Position numbers and translations under genes: made by a program
Shown here: positions 7,507 through 17,157 of the stretch, in pieces
Layout of the letters: every line of letters begins with the position of its first letter
How positions within the stretch are numbered: the first letter of the stretch is position 1
Assembly (NCBI GenBank): GCA_041918615.1
Contig: JAYRVH010000043.1
Location: 62,001 to 126,000 of the forward strand
DNA from: JAEUJM01 sp041918615
GTDB lineage: Bacteria > Actinomycetota > Acidimicrobiia > Acidimicrobiales > DATDAH01
Length of the DNA: 64,000 bases
Direction of reading: 5' to 3'
Notes under the pieces: generated by a model
Told to the model about the DNA's origin: nothing
What the model saw: the letters and a program-made list of their open reading frames with translations, nothing else
Databases searched by the model: none

Positions 7507-9180
7507 ATGTACACACAGAACGCTCCCACGAATTCGAGCGACTTCGACCTGCGTGCATCCCTGGTCGTGGTGCGGCGGCGCCGGTGGACCCTCATCGTGG
7601 TGATCCTCGTGGTGCTCGCCCTCGGCGCGGTCTCGTCGTACCGCAAGAGCCCCGTGTACCAGGCAACCACGACCGCCCTGCTCAAGGCCGGCGCCGCGGA
7701 TTCGGTCCTGACCGAACAGCTCTCGAGCGATCCCGAGCGACGCGTGCAGAACGAGGCCCGGCTCATCACCAGCCTCCGGACGGCGAACGCCGTGGAGGAC
7801 CGACTCGGGTTCGGCGGCAGCGTCACCGTGGCCGCCGGCGGCGTGGACGACGTGTTGGAGATCACCGCCACCGGCGGTGATCCCGAGCGAGTCGCACTGA
7901 TCGCCAACACCTACGCCGAGGTCCACCGTGACCTTCGCTCGTCGGACAACCGCGACGCGGTCCGGAACGCGAAGCAGGAGGTCCGGCGCAGCCTCGACCA
8001 GGTCGAGGCGTCGGCGGCCGCGGCCCTTTCGCAGTTCAACGACCTGAACCGACAGCGGGCCGTCACCAGCGACCCCACGGCGCTCGCCGCCCTCGACACC
8101 CAGATCAGCGAGAACCAGCAGATCCAACAGACGCTGTCGAACAGCGCCGCCTCGTACAGCGATCAGCTCAGCGAGCTCGAGACGCAGCAGGGCCTCATCG
8201 CCAGCAGGCCGCCCATCGAGATCCTGGGCCCAGCGTCGGCCCCGTCCTCGCCGACTTCACCGAACCACCGCCAGGACCTCACCGTCGTGCTCGTGCTCGG
8301 GGTGCTGCTCGGCATCGCGGTGGTGTTCGTGCAGGAGCACCTCGACGACACCATCCGGGACATCGCCGACGTCGCCCGGGCCGCCGGCGACCTTCCCTCG
8401 CTCGCCGTGGTCCCGTTCCACGAGGGCGACCCCGAGCACGCGATCCTGACGGCGACCAAACCGATGTCGCACACCGCCGAGTCGGGCCGGTCGCTGCGGA
8501 CCTCGGTCGAGTTCCTGGCCCTCGAGAAGCGCATGCAGACGATCCAGGTCACGAGTGCGCAACCGGGCGAGGGCAAGACCACCACCGTGGTGAACCTGGC
8601 CGTCGCCTTCTCGCAGGCCGGCGAGACCGTCGTCGCGGTCGACTGCGACCTCCGCCGGCCCCGTCTCCACGAGTTCTTCGGCCTCGACCGTCACGTCGGG
8701 TTCACCTCCGTGCTCCTCCACGAGGCCCAGCTCGACGACGTGCTCCGGTCCGCGCCCGAGTTCCCCAACCTGTCGATCCTGTCCGCCGGCCCCCTGGCCC
8801 CGAACCCCTCCGAGCTGCTCGGGAGCGAGGGGTTTGCCGAGATCATCAGGAGGCTGGCCGCCGACCACTCCGTGGTGCTGCTCGACTCACCGCCCGTCCT
8901 CCCCGTCACCGACGCCGTGGTGCTGTCGCGGGTCGCCGACGCCACCATCGTCGTCACCTCCTCCGGCCTCAGCAGCAAGCGGCGGGTGCAGCGCGCGGTC
9001 AGTTCCCTCCGCCAGGTCGGCGCCCCGCTCGTCGGCACCGTGCTCGGCTCCGCCCCGCACGAGATCGCGTACGGCTACGTCGACTACGGCTATGTCCCCT
9101 ACGGCCAATCGAACGGCGCCAAGAACGGGTTCGGGCGGTCCCGATCGAGCGCTCGTGCACGGACTCGAACAGGGACGTAG
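7507..9180 (+). CDS. Wzz/BY-kinase chain-length and export regulator
   Basis: 557 residues. Two membrane helices (about 22-42 and 258-276) flank a periplasm-facing Wzz-like region with coiled-coil tendency. The cytoplasmic half holds Walker A SAQPGEGKTTT (about 349-359) and Walker A' VVAVDCDLRRP, as in bacterial tyrosine kinases of the CapB/Wzc type. The tail YGYVDYGYVPYG (about 521) is the expected Tyr cluster for autophosphorylation. It would control polymer length in Wzy-type assembly. Start: ATG 7507 is preferred over ATG 7480, because 7480 lies upstream of the candidate -10 box. Confidence 0.9.
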   Translation: MYTQNAPTNSSDFDLRASLVVVRRRRWTLIVVILVVLALGAVSSYRKSPVYQATTTALLKAGAADSVLTEQLSSDPERRVQNEARLITSLRTANAVEDRLGFGGSVTVAAGGVDDVLEITATGGDPERVALIANTYAEVHRDLRSSDNRDAVRNAKQEVRRSLDQVEASAAAALSQFNDLNRQRAVTSDPTALAALDTQISENQQIQQTLSNSAASYSDQLSELETQQGLIASRPPIEILGPASAPSSPTSPNHRQDLTVVLVLGVLLGIAVVFVQEHLDDTIRDIADVARAAGDLPSLAVVPFHEGDPEHAILTATKPMSHTAESGRSLRTSVEFLALEKRMQTIQVTSAQPGEGKTTTVVNLAVAFSQAGETVVAVDCDLRRPRLHEFFGLDRHVGFTSVLLHEAQLDDVLRSAPEFPNLSILSAGPLAPNPSELLGSEGFAEIIRRLAADHSVVLLDSPPVLPVTDAVVLSRVADATIVVTSSGLSSKRRVQRAVSSLRQVGAPLVGTVLGSAPHEIAYGYVDYGYVPYGQSNGAKNGFGRSRSSARARTRTGT

Positions 9181-9188
9181 CCCCACAC

Positions 9189-11063
9189 GTGTGCGGCATC
9201 GCGGGCATGCTCAGGGGGGACAGCCGGCCGGCCGACCGGGCGTCGATCGAGGCGATGATCGCCCTGATCGCCCACCGAGGACCCGATCACACCGGGATCC
9301 TGGTCCATCGCGCCGTGGGCCTCGGCGCGGCGCGGCTGAGCATCGTCGATCGCTCCGACGCGGGGGCACAGCCCCTGGGCGATGAGCACGCCGCGCTGAC
9401 GTTCAACGGCGAGATCTACAACCACCGGGAGCTCGGCCGCCACCTCGAGGAGGCCGGTGTGGTCTTCCGGGGGCACTCGGACACCGAAGTGCTCTTCCAC
9501 GCGTTGTGCCGCTGGGGCGTGGCGGACACCCTGCCGAGGTTGCGGGGCATGTTCGCCTTCGCCTTCGCCGACCTCGACCGCCAGACCGTCTCGCTCGCGC
9601 GCGACCGTCTCGGCATCAAGCCCCTGCTCTGGTCGGAACACGACGGAGCACTGGCATGGGCCTCGGAGGCCAAGGCCCTCGGCGCCGTCCGACCGCTCGC
9701 CCCCGACCCGATCCAGGCCGTCTTCGCCGTCACCGGGCGCATCGACCGCTCCCCCTCGCTCACGGCGTTCGAGGGGATCGGTCAGGTTCCCCCCGGGCAC
9801 TGGCTCCAGGCCGGCGGGGGCGCGCAACCCCGTCTCACCTCCTGGTGGTCGCTCGCCGACCAGGTGGACCCGTCGTTGTACGCCGAGCTCGAGCGCCGCC
9901 GGCCCGACGAGCTCGTCGTGGAGCTCGACGGCCTGCTTTCCTCGGCAGTGGGCCACATGGCGGGCGGCGACGCCCCGATGGGCACCTTCCTGAGCGGGGG
10001 TGTCGATTCCTCGCTGCTCGCCAGCATCTCCGCCGGACGCAGCGACCCGCCCAGGCTGTTCACCGCCGATGTCGGTGGCGCGAGCTCCGAAGCAGCGGCC
10101 GCGAGGCGGACCGCCGACCACCTCGGTCAGCAAGTCGACATCGTTCCCTTCCCGCGCGAGGCGGTCCTCGACGACTGGGCACAGGCCACCTGGCACCTCG
10201 AGGCGCCGCTCATCACCCATGTGAACGCGCTCCCGTTCGGCCGTCTCGCTCGGACCGCCGCCGAGCAGGGGGTGCGCTCCGTGGTCACCGGGGAGGGGGC
10301 CGACGAGCTCTTCTTCGGATACGGCGAGATCGCCGCGGAGCGGTACCGGCGGGTCCTCGGCGCACCCGTACATGCGCAACGGTGGGTGGCCGAACGGCTC
10401 CCGTACCCGTACCGATCGGCACTCGCACCCCGCGGTGCGAGCCAGGCGGACTTCCTCTCGGAGCTGGTCGGCCATTTCGGCGCGGCGCGCCTCGACGCAG
10501 CCGGCGCCGACGCGTTCGGCTTCCTGGCGCGTCCGTCGGCGGAACAGCACGGCCGGGTGCTGACCTGGCTTGGCGAGCACCTCCTCACCTTGTTGCACCG
10601 CAACGACGCCATGGGCATGGCCGCCGGCGTCGAGGCCCGGTTCCCCTATCTCGACGAAGACGTCGTGCGGTTCGGGGTGAACCTTCCGATGACGGCCAAG
10701 GTCGCGACGAGCACCCGCCTCGGCAATCCGAAGCACCCGTTCCTGCTGGACAAGGCGATCATCCGAAGGGTGGCGGCCCGCCGGCTCCCCGCCGACATCG
10801 CCGGCCGACGCAAGGCCGGATTCCCGATGTATGGGCACCAACACGTCCGCCTCGAGCCCGCCTTCTGGACCGGGGGCTACGTCGCCGACCTGCTGGGTCT
10901 CCCGGAGCGCGCGATCGCTCGGCTCGGCACCGACGTCGACCCGTACCTGGCCGCCAAGGTGGCCTCGGTCGAGGTGTTCGGGCGCCTCTTCGCGCGTGAC
11001 GAGGGCATCGCGCAGGTGACCCGGCACCTTCGCCGCCATGCCCGGGTCCTGTCGGGCCGGTAG
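9189..11063 (+). CDS. asnB: asparagine synthase (glutamine-hydrolysing)-like amidotransferase
   Basis: 624 residues from GTG. It starts MCGIAGM, giving the N-terminal Cys2 nucleophile of the class II glutaminase, with FNGEIYNHREL further on. The synthetase half has the PP-loop FLSGGVDSSLL (about 266-276), the ATP-binding signature that forms an acyl-adenylate. Members in polysaccharide loci often amidate a sugar carboxylate or other small acid and not aspartate; that is inferred here from context. It lies 8 bases after the BY-kinase gene. Confidence 0.88.
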   Translation: MCGIAGMLRGDSRPADRASIEAMIALIAHRGPDHTGILVHRAVGLGAARLSIVDRSDAGAQPLGDEHAALTFNGEIYNHRELGRHLEEAGVVFRGHSDTEVLFHALCRWGVADTLPRLRGMFAFAFADLDRQTVSLARDRLGIKPLLWSEHDGALAWASEAKALGAVRPLAPDPIQAVFAVTGRIDRSPSLTAFEGIGQVPPGHWLQAGGGAQPRLTSWWSLADQVDPSLYAELERRRPDELVVELDGLLSSAVGHMAGGDAPMGTFLSGGVDSSLLASISAGRSDPPRLFTADVGGASSEAAAARRTADHLGQQVDIVPFPREAVLDDWAQATWHLEAPLITHVNALPFGRLARTAAEQGVRSVVTGEGADELFFGYGEIAAERYRRVLGAPVHAQRWVAERLPYPYRSALAPRGASQADFLSELVGHFGAARLDAAGADAFGFLARPSAEQHGRVLTWLGEHLLTLLHRNDAMGMAAGVEARFPYLDEDVVRFGVNLPMTAKVATSTRLGNPKHPFLLDKAIIRRVAARRLPADIAGRRKAGFPMYGHQHVRLEPAFWTGGYVADLLGLPERAIARLGTDVDPYLAAKVASVEVFGRLFARDEGIAQVTRHLRRHARVLSGR

Positions 11064-11066
11064 GTT
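11061..11066 (+). promoter_or_regulatory. possible internal -10 box TAGGTT before the O-antigen ligase gene
   Basis: TAGGTT overlaps the stop of the upstream amidotransferase gene (TAG, 11061-11063) and lies 9 bases before GTG 11076. It could be an internal promoter of the operon. Confidence 0.3.
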
Positions 11067-11075
11067 TCGAGCGCC

Positions 11076-12455
11076 GTGACGAGCCCTGCGAGCACCTCCA
11101 CCGCGACGCCACCGACCGGCGCGCCGCAGTCGCCCCGGACGCGGCTGCCACTCGGGCTCCTGCTGCTGTGCCTGGCCGTCCACGTACCGCTCGGGCTGGC
11201 CATGCAGGCGAACCGCGCGATCGCGACGGCGCATGCGGCGGCGACGGTGGCCACGACGATCTGGGTCCTGGCCGCGGCCCGATCTCCAGGACCGCTCCTC
11301 CGGGTCGCGGCCTACGTTGTCGGGGCCGAGGTCCTCTGGCGACAGACCGAGGCCGTCGCGCCATGGGAGCTGAGCAAGTACCTCCTCATTCTGATCTCCA
11401 CCGTCGGCGTCATCCGGTTCGTCGGGCGGCCGCAGCGGTCGGGAACGACCATCGTCTTCCTCGCGGCCCTGCTTCCCGCCTGTGCGGTCCCCTTCGTCAG
11501 ACTCGGCCCGGTCGCCGCCATCGAGCCGGTGAGCTTCAACGTCGCCGGGCTCGTCGCGCTCGGCCTCGGCGTCCTGTTCGTCTCGCAGGTCGCGGGGCCC
11601 TGGTGGTCGATGCGCCCGGCGCTCTGGTGCCTCGTGGCCCCGGTCATCGCCACGGCCACCCTCGGCACCGAGGCGGCGCGAGGGCTCTCGTCGTCGGACT
11701 TCGTCAACGAGTCGAGCTTCAAGGCCACCGGGGGCTTCGGGCCGAACCAGGTGTCGGTCGTCCTCGGCCTCGGGGCGCTCTGCCTCATCCTGCTCGCGAT
11801 ACGCGAGTCGGGCTTCGTGCGGCCCTTCGTCTCGGTCACCATGGCCATGTGGTTCCTGGTGCAGGGGGGCCTCACGTTCTCGCGGGGCGGCATGACGAAC
11901 GTCGCGGTCGCCCTGCTCGTCGCCCTGCCCGTGTTGCTCCGCCGCCGCAGCGAAGCCGCCCGGGTCTTCGGCCTTCTCCTCGTGATCGGCCTCGTGGGCA
12001 CCGTCGTGGTCTTCCCCCGCGTCGACCAGTTCACCGGCGGGGCCTTGACGATCCGCTTCTCCGACACCCGCGAGGCCGACGTGCGCACCGAACTCGTCCG
12101 CAAGGAGTTCGAGACCTTCATCGATCACGTGGCCCTCGGCGTCGGCGCGGGCCAGTCCGAGGCGGTCGAGGTCAACCGGAGGACCTATGCGTCGCACACG
12201 GAGTACACGCGGCTTCTCGCCGAGCACGGCATCCTCGGGGTGGTCGCCATCGTCTGCCTCGTCGCGATGGCGGTGAGCGCGTATCGTCGCCAGCAGATCT
12301 CCTGGGGGCACGCCTGGACCCTGGCCTTCTCCGCGTGGGCACTGGTCGACATGTTGCATGCCGCCACCAGGGTCGCGGCCCCCTCGTTCGCCTTTGCCCT
12401 CGCCATGTTCACCTTCGTGCCCGACCGGGACGACGGCCGGGCCGGGCCCCGGTGA
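11076..12455 (+). CDS. O-antigen ligase/polymerase family membrane protein
   Basis: 459 residues from GTG. About eleven hydrophobic segments are visible. The long loop before the last helices has VALGVGAGQSEAV and SHTEYTRLLAEHGILGV, the signature of the WaaL/Wzy O-antigen ligase superfamily, and LTFSRGGM precedes it. It would join repeat units (Wzy) or attach polymer to an acceptor (WaaL-like); sequence alone does not separate these. Its stop overlaps the neuB start by 4 bases, so it belongs to the same operon as the nonulosonate genes. Confidence 0.88.
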   Translation: MTSPASTSTATPPTGAPQSPRTRLPLGLLLLCLAVHVPLGLAMQANRAIATAHAAATVATTIWVLAAARSPGPLLRVAAYVVGAEVLWRQTEAVAPWELSKYLLILISTVGVIRFVGRPQRSGTTIVFLAALLPACAVPFVRLGPVAAIEPVSFNVAGLVALGLGVLFVSQVAGPWWSMRPALWCLVAPVIATATLGTEAARGLSSSDFVNESSFKATGGFGPNQVSVVLGLGALCLILLAIRESGFVRPFVSVTMAMWFLVQGGLTFSRGGMTNVAVALLVALPVLLRRRSEAARVFGLLLVIGLVGTVVVFPRVDQFTGGALTIRFSDTREADVRTELVRKEFETFIDHVALGVGAGQSEAVEVNRRTYASHTEYTRLLAEHGILGVVAIVCLVAMAVSAYRRQQISWGHAWTLAFSAWALVDMLHAATRVAAPSFAFALAMFTFVPDRDDGRAGPR

Positions 12456-13507
12456 GGGCGACGCTCCGGGCACCCACCGACCCCGGGGAGGTGGTGGTCG
12501 TCGGCGAGGTCGCCCAGGCCCACGACGGCAGCCTCGGCACCGCGCACGCCCATGTCGACGCCATCGCCGCGGCCGGGGCCGACGCCGTGAAGTTCCAGAC
12601 ACACATCGCATCCGCCGAGAGCACTTCCCGGGAGCCGTGGCGCGTGCCGTTCAGCCCCCAGGACGAGACCCGGTACGCCTACTGGAGGCGGATGGAGTTC
12701 ACCCCGGACCAGTGGCGGGGCCTCTGCGAGCACGCCCACGATGTCGGGCTGGCCTTTCTCAGCTCGCCGTTCTCGCTGGAGGCGGTGGGCCTGCTGCGCG
12801 ACATCGGGGTCGACGGGCTGAAGATCGCCTCGGGTGAGGTGCCCAACCTCGAACTGGTCGACGCGTGCTCCGCGGTCGGCGTGCCGATCCTGCTCTCGAG
12901 CGGCATGAGCCCGCTCGGCGAGCTCGACGCGGCCGTCGAGCGCCTGCGGGCGGCCGGCGTGGCGTTCACCGTGCTCCAGTGCAGCTCCACCTATCCGTGC
13001 CCACCCGAGGCGGTGGGACTCAACCTCCTCGGCACGCTCGCCGAGCGGTACGGATGCGACGTCGGCCTCTCCGACCATTCAGGGACGATCTTCCCGGCGC
13101 TGGCGGCGGTCGCCCTCGGAGCCAGGGTCGTCGAGGTCCACGTCACCCTGAGTCGCGAGTCCTTCGGGCCGGACGTGAGCTCCTCGGTGACCACCGGCGA
13201 GCTCCGGCAGCTCGTGGAGGGAACCCGGTTCATCGCGGCCATGGTCGACCATCCGGTCGACAAGGACCGGGCCGCCGAAGAACGCGGCGCGCTCCGGGCC
13301 ATGTTCACGAGGAGCCTGGTGGCCCGCGGCCCGCTTCCGGCCGGTCACGTGCTCACCGCCGACGACCTGCTGGCCAAGAAGCCCGGCGGAGGCACGCCGC
13401 CGTCGGCGTTGGGCACGCTCGTGGGCAGGAGCCTGCAGAGACCCGTCGCCACCGACGAGCCGGTCGGCGAAGACGACCTCCAGCCCGAGCGGCCGGGCGT
13501 CGGGTGA
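12452..13507 (+). CDS. neuB: N-acetylneuraminate/legionaminate synthase family (NeuB)
   Basis: 351 residues from GTG, overlapping the upstream stop (GTGA). The TIM-barrel part shows GEVAQAHDGSLGTAH, AVKFQTH, SSTYPCPPEAVGLNLL and GLSDHSG, all diagnostic for NeuB/SpsE synthases that condense phosphoenolpyruvate with a 2-acetamido hexose to give a nine-carbon acid. A C-terminal SAF domain follows (FTRSLVARGPLPAGHVLTAD). The exact sugar (sialic, legionaminic or other) cannot be read from the sequence. neuC and neuA follow directly. Confidence 0.92.
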   Translation: MRATLRAPTDPGEVVVVGEVAQAHDGSLGTAHAHVDAIAAAGADAVKFQTHIASAESTSREPWRVPFSPQDETRYAYWRRMEFTPDQWRGLCEHAHDVGLAFLSSPFSLEAVGLLRDIGVDGLKIASGEVPNLELVDACSAVGVPILLSSGMSPLGELDAAVERLRAAGVAFTVLQCSSTYPCPPEAVGLNLLGTLAERYGCDVGLSDHSGTIFPALAAVALGARVVEVHVTLSRESFGPDVSSSVTTGELRQLVEGTRFIAAMVDHPVDKDRAAEERGALRAMFTRSLVARGPLPAGHVLTADDLLAKKPGGGTPPSALGTLVGRSLQRPVATDEPVGEDDLQPERPGVG

Positions 13508-13556
13508 CGGCCCGCGCCCACGGCGGCGCTTGCAGGGCGCCACGGGGGGCGGCGCG

Positions 13557-14714
13557 TTGAGCCGACGGTCCGTCTGCGTGGTCGTCACCGCTCGACCGAG
13601 CTACAGCCGCATCAAGACCGCGCTCGAGGCCATCGTCGCCCATCCCGATCTCGACCTCCAGCTGGTCGTCGGGGGCTCGGCCCTGCTCGACCGCTACGGC
13701 AGCGCGGTCGACCAGATCGAGAAGGACGGCTTCGCCATCGCCGCACGGGCCTCGATCGTGCTCGAGGGCGAGGACCCCACCTCGATGGCCAAGACCACGG
13801 GCCTCGGCCTGATCGAGCTGTCCAGCCTGTTCGCGAGCCTGGCCCCCGACGTGGTCGTCACCGTCGCCGACCGGTTCGAGACCCTTGCGACGGCCGTCGC
13901 CGCCTCCTACATGAACATCCCGCTGGCCCACGTCCAGGGCGGCGAGGTGAGCGGTTCGATCGACGAGAAGGTCCGCCACGCCGTCACCAAGCTCGCCGAC
14001 CTGCACTTCGCGGCCACCGAGCTCGCCGCGGAGCGCATCGTCAAGATGGGCGAGGACCCTGCAACCGTCTTCGTCACGAGTTGCCCGTCGATCGACCTGG
14101 CCGCGCGCGTGGCCGCGCATCCCGGCCTCGGCTTCGACCCGTTCGAGCGCTACGGGGGCGTGGGCCCGTCGCTCGACCTCGACGACGGCTACCTGGTGGT
14201 GCTCCAGCATCCGGTCACCACCGAGCACGAGGCGGCCCGGGCCCAGGTCACCGAGACGCTCCACGCCGTGCATACGAGCGGTCGGGAGACGCTCTGGTTC
14301 TGGCCCAACGTGGACGCCGGCTCGGACGGGACGTCCAACGCCATCCGGGCGTTTCGTGAGAACGAGCACCCTGCGAACGTCCACTTCTTCAAGAATTTCG
14401 CACCGACGGACTTCCTCCGCCTGTTGTGCAACGCGGGCGCGCTGGTGGGAAACTCGAGCGTGGGCATCCGGGAGTGCTCGTTCCTCGGCGTCCCCACCGT
14501 GAACGTGGGCTCGAGGCAGGGCGGGCGTGAGCGTGGCACCAACGTCATCGACGTCGGCTACGACCGCCGGGAGATCCTGCGTGCCATCGACAGCCACCTC
14601 GGGCACGGCCCGTTCGCTCCGGACCACCTCTACGGCGACGGCATGGCCGGCCCCCGGATCGCCCAGCTCCTCGCCGATGTGCCGCTCCGGGTCGAGAAGC
14701 GCCTCGCCTACTGA
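13557..14714 (+). CDS. neuC: UDP-N-acetylglucosamine 2-epimerase, hydrolysing (NeuC)
   Basis: 385 residues from TTG 13557, chosen because a G-rich ribosome-binding-like stretch lies just upstream; TTG 13530 in the same frame would add nine residues. The segment TVADRFETLATAVAASYMNI, then HVQGGEVSGSIDEKVRHAVT and LADLHFAAT, is the classic NeuC/WecB epimerase pattern with the conserved Arg, Glu and His residues. GNSSVGIRECSFLGVPTVN near the C-terminus is the UDP-binding part. It would release N-acetylmannosamine or a related sugar for NeuB. Confidence 0.92.
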   Translation: MSRRSVCVVVTARPSYSRIKTALEAIVAHPDLDLQLVVGGSALLDRYGSAVDQIEKDGFAIAARASIVLEGEDPTSMAKTTGLGLIELSSLFASLAPDVVVTVADRFETLATAVAASYMNIPLAHVQGGEVSGSIDEKVRHAVTKLADLHFAATELAAERIVKMGEDPATVFVTSCPSIDLAARVAAHPGLGFDPFERYGGVGPSLDLDDGYLVVLQHPVTTEHEAARAQVTETLHAVHTSGRETLWFWPNVDAGSDGTSNAIRAFRENEHPANVHFFKNFAPTDFLRLLCNAGALVGNSSVGIRECSFLGVPTVNVGSRQGGRERGTNVIDVGYDRREILRAIDSHLGHGPFAPDHLYGDGMAGPRIAQLLADVPLRVEKRLAY

Positions 14715-15403
14715 TGCGGGTTCTCGGCGTGGTCCCGGCGCGCGCCGGTTCGAAGGGGGTCCCCGGCAAGAACACCCGCTTGCTCGGTGGCCGGCCCCTC
14801 CTCGCCTACACCGCCGATGCCGCCCTGGCGGCCGCGCGACTCGACCGGGTGGTGCTGACGACCGAGGACGAGGCGATCGCCGAGGTGGGCTCGCGCTCGG
14901 GCCTCGACGTGCCCTTCCTCCGACCCCCCGAGCTCGCCGCGGACGACACCCCGATGATCGCCGTCCTGCAACACGCCGTCGAGTCGTTGTCGGAGGCCTA
15001 CGACGCGGTCTGCCTCCTCCAGCCCACCACCCCCTTCCGACCCGAGGGGCTCATCGATCGTTGCATCGACCTCCTCGACGAGTCGGGTGCCGACGCCGTC
15101 GTCACGATGCTGCCCGTACCGGCCGAGCACAACCCCCACTGGGTCTACCTGCGGGAGCCCGACGGCGCCCTCCGTCTCAGCACCGGTGCGCGCAGCCCGG
15201 TCGCCCGGCGCCAGGACCTGCCACCCGCCTTCCACCGTGACGGAGCGGTCTATGTCATGCGCGCCGAAGGCATCGAGGCGGGCGATCCCTACGGGACGCA
15301 CCTCGAGGCCGTCGTGCTCGACCCGGCGGCGAGCGTGAACATCGACGACCTGGACGACTGGGCCCGCGCCGAGGCGCTCCTGGCGTCGATGACCGCCGGC
15401 TGA
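14714..15403 (+). CDS. neuA: CMP-nonulosonic acid (N-acylneuraminate) cytidylyltransferase
   Basis: 229 residues, start ATG overlapping the previous stop (TGATG). The N-terminal VVPARAGSKGVPGKNTRLLG is the CTP-binding loop of NeuA-type cytidylyltransferases. LLQPTTPFRPEGLID and FHRDGAVYVM follow in the usual order, and VNIDDLDDWARAE ends the fold with the metal-binding acids. It would turn the nine-carbon acid into the CMP-activated donor. No sialyltransferase is obvious among the neighbours; one of the GT-B enzymes could be the user. Confidence 0.92.
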   Translation: MRVLGVVPARAGSKGVPGKNTRLLGGRPLLAYTADAALAAARLDRVVLTTEDEAIAEVGSRSGLDVPFLRPPELAADDTPMIAVLQHAVESLSEAYDAVCLLQPTTPFRPEGLIDRCIDLLDESGADAVVTMLPVPAEHNPHWVYLREPDGALRLSTGARSPVARRQDLPPAFHRDGAVYVMRAEGIEAGDPYGTHLEAVVLDPAASVNIDDLDDWARAEALLASMTAG

Positions 15404-17151
15404 TGTGCGGTGTCGCCGGGGTCTTCGGTCCGGGTGCTCGCCGTGACGTCGTCGAGGCCATGGTCCGCCACCAGCACCACCGTGGCCCGGACGCGCACTG
15501 GGTGCACGGCGGCGCCTCGGCCGGCGGCGCCATCGGCACCAATCGGCTGAGCATCATCGACCGCTCCCCCGCCGCCGACGAGCCCCTCGTCAGCCCGAGC
15601 GGCACCCGCATCGCGTTCAACGGCGAGATCTACAACCATGTCGAGTTGCGACGGGAGCTCGCCGGCTTCCCCTTCCGGACCCGCACCGACACCGAGGTCC
15701 TCCTCGCGGCCTACGAACGCTGGGGCGAGGGCTGCCTCGACCACCTCGTCGGCATGTTCTCGGTGCTCTTCTGGGACGAGGCGCGCGGCCGGCTCGTGGC
15801 GGCCCGGGACCGCTTCGGCGTGAAGCCGCTCTACTACCACCGCACCGACGACGGGACGCTTCATGTGGCCAGCGAGGTCGGCGCCCTGCTGTCCGCCGGC
15901 GTGCGGCCCATCCCGAACGACACGGCCTGGTCCACCTACCTGGGCGCGGGGCTCCTGGATCACTCGCCCCGCACCTTCTGGAGCGGGATCTCCTCCGTGC
16001 CGCCGGGCCACGTCCTGCGGTGGCACGAGGGCACCCTGACGATCGACCGTTGGTACGACGTGGTCGCGGCCGCCGGCACCGACGAGGACACGAGACCCGT
16101 CGAGGTGGTGGCTGAGGAGTACCGGGAGCTCCTCGCCGAGAGCGTCCGGCTGCGGTTCCGGTCCGACGTGCCGGTGGGGGTGAACCTGAGCGGCGGGCTC
16201 GACTCGGCCACCCTCCTGGGGCTGGTCGGGCAACTCCCGGACGACCACCCCCCGGTGAACGCGTACACCTTCGCCACCGGCGACGACCGCTACGACGAGA
16301 CCCCGTGGGTGGACGAGATGTTGGCCGGCACGCCCCACGCGTCGACCGTCGTCACCCTGTCCCCCGGCGAGGTGCCGTCGTTGGCCCGCTCCGTGCAGGC
16401 CACCCAGGACGAGCCCTTCGGCGGGTTGCCGACCCTCGCGTACGCCCGGCTCTTCGAACAGGCCCGCCGCGACGGCTCGATCGTCCTGCTCGACGGCCAG
16501 GGCATGGACGAGCAGTGGGCCGGCTACGACTACTACCGATCCGCCCTCACCGGGCAGGACGCACCCGTGGTGCAGGGCCTCTCCGACCGCCCCGTGCGTC
16601 CCGACTGCCTCGTGCCCGAGTTCCGGTCCCTCGCCGACCCGTTCGTGCCCCCGGCCGGATTCCCCGACCCGCTCCGTCGTCTCCAGCACCGCGACCTGTC
16701 GTTCACCAAGCTCCCCCGGGCGCTCCGCTTCAACGACCGCGCCTCGATGCGGGCATCCACGGAGTTGCGCGAGCCCTTCCTCGATCACCGGCTCGTCGAG
16801 TTGGCGCTGCGCCAGCCGGTGGACCGCAAGCTGCGGGACGGGACCGGCAAGTGGCTGCTGCGGCGCATCGCGGCAGACCTGATCCCGGGCGGGGTGGTCG
16901 AGGCACCGAAGCGCCCGCTCCAGACGCCCCAGCGGGAATGGCTGCGGGGACCGCTGCGGTCGTGGGCGCAGGAGCGGATCGACACCGCTCTCGAGGCCGT
17001 CGGAGGGCGCTGGCTCGACGAGGCTGCGGTCCGACGGGAGTGGGGCGCCTTCGTCGACGGTGACGGGGAGAACAGCTACTTCGTGTGGCAGTGGGTGAGC
17101 CTGGGGCTGGCCATCGATCAGCGCCCCGCGGCCTTCGGTCACATACTCTGA
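15403..17151 (+). CDS. asnB: asparagine synthase (glutamine-hydrolysing), second copy
   Basis: 582 residues, start ATG overlapping the neuA stop. MCGVAGVFG supplies the N-terminal Cys nucleophile; FNGEIYNHVELRREL, RDRFGVKPLYYH and NLSGGLDSATL (about 259-269) are the glutaminase and PP-loop landmarks. It differs clearly from the 9189 copy, so this is not a recent duplication. Placed within the nonulosonate operon, it may amidate a carboxyl group of the sugar or an attached residue (inference). Confidence 0.9.
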   Translation: MCGVAGVFGPGARRDVVEAMVRHQHHRGPDAHWVHGGASAGGAIGTNRLSIIDRSPAADEPLVSPSGTRIAFNGEIYNHVELRRELAGFPFRTRTDTEVLLAAYERWGEGCLDHLVGMFSVLFWDEARGRLVAARDRFGVKPLYYHRTDDGTLHVASEVGALLSAGVRPIPNDTAWSTYLGAGLLDHSPRTFWSGISSVPPGHVLRWHEGTLTIDRWYDVVAAAGTDEDTRPVEVVAEEYRELLAESVRLRFRSDVPVGVNLSGGLDSATLLGLVGQLPDDHPPVNAYTFATGDDRYDETPWVDEMLAGTPHASTVVTLSPGEVPSLARSVQATQDEPFGGLPTLAYARLFEQARRDGSIVLLDGQGMDEQWAGYDYYRSALTGQDAPVVQGLSDRPVRPDCLVPEFRSLADPFVPPAGFPDPLRRLQHRDLSFTKLPRALRFNDRASMRASTELREPFLDHRLVELALRQPVDRKLRDGTGKWLLRRIAADLIPGGVVEAPKRPLQTPQREWLRGPLRSWAQERIDTALEAVGGRWLDEAAVRREWGAFVDGDGENSYFVWQWVSLGLAIDQRPAAFGHIL

Positions 17152-17157
17152 GGCTCC

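Noticed and set aside
9099..12611. Very long minus-strand open frame (about 1170 codons)
   Set aside because: It lies opposite the asparagine synthase and O-antigen ligase genes, is rich in Gly, Arg, His and Glu repeats with no domain, and has the composition of a frame mirroring GC-rich codons.
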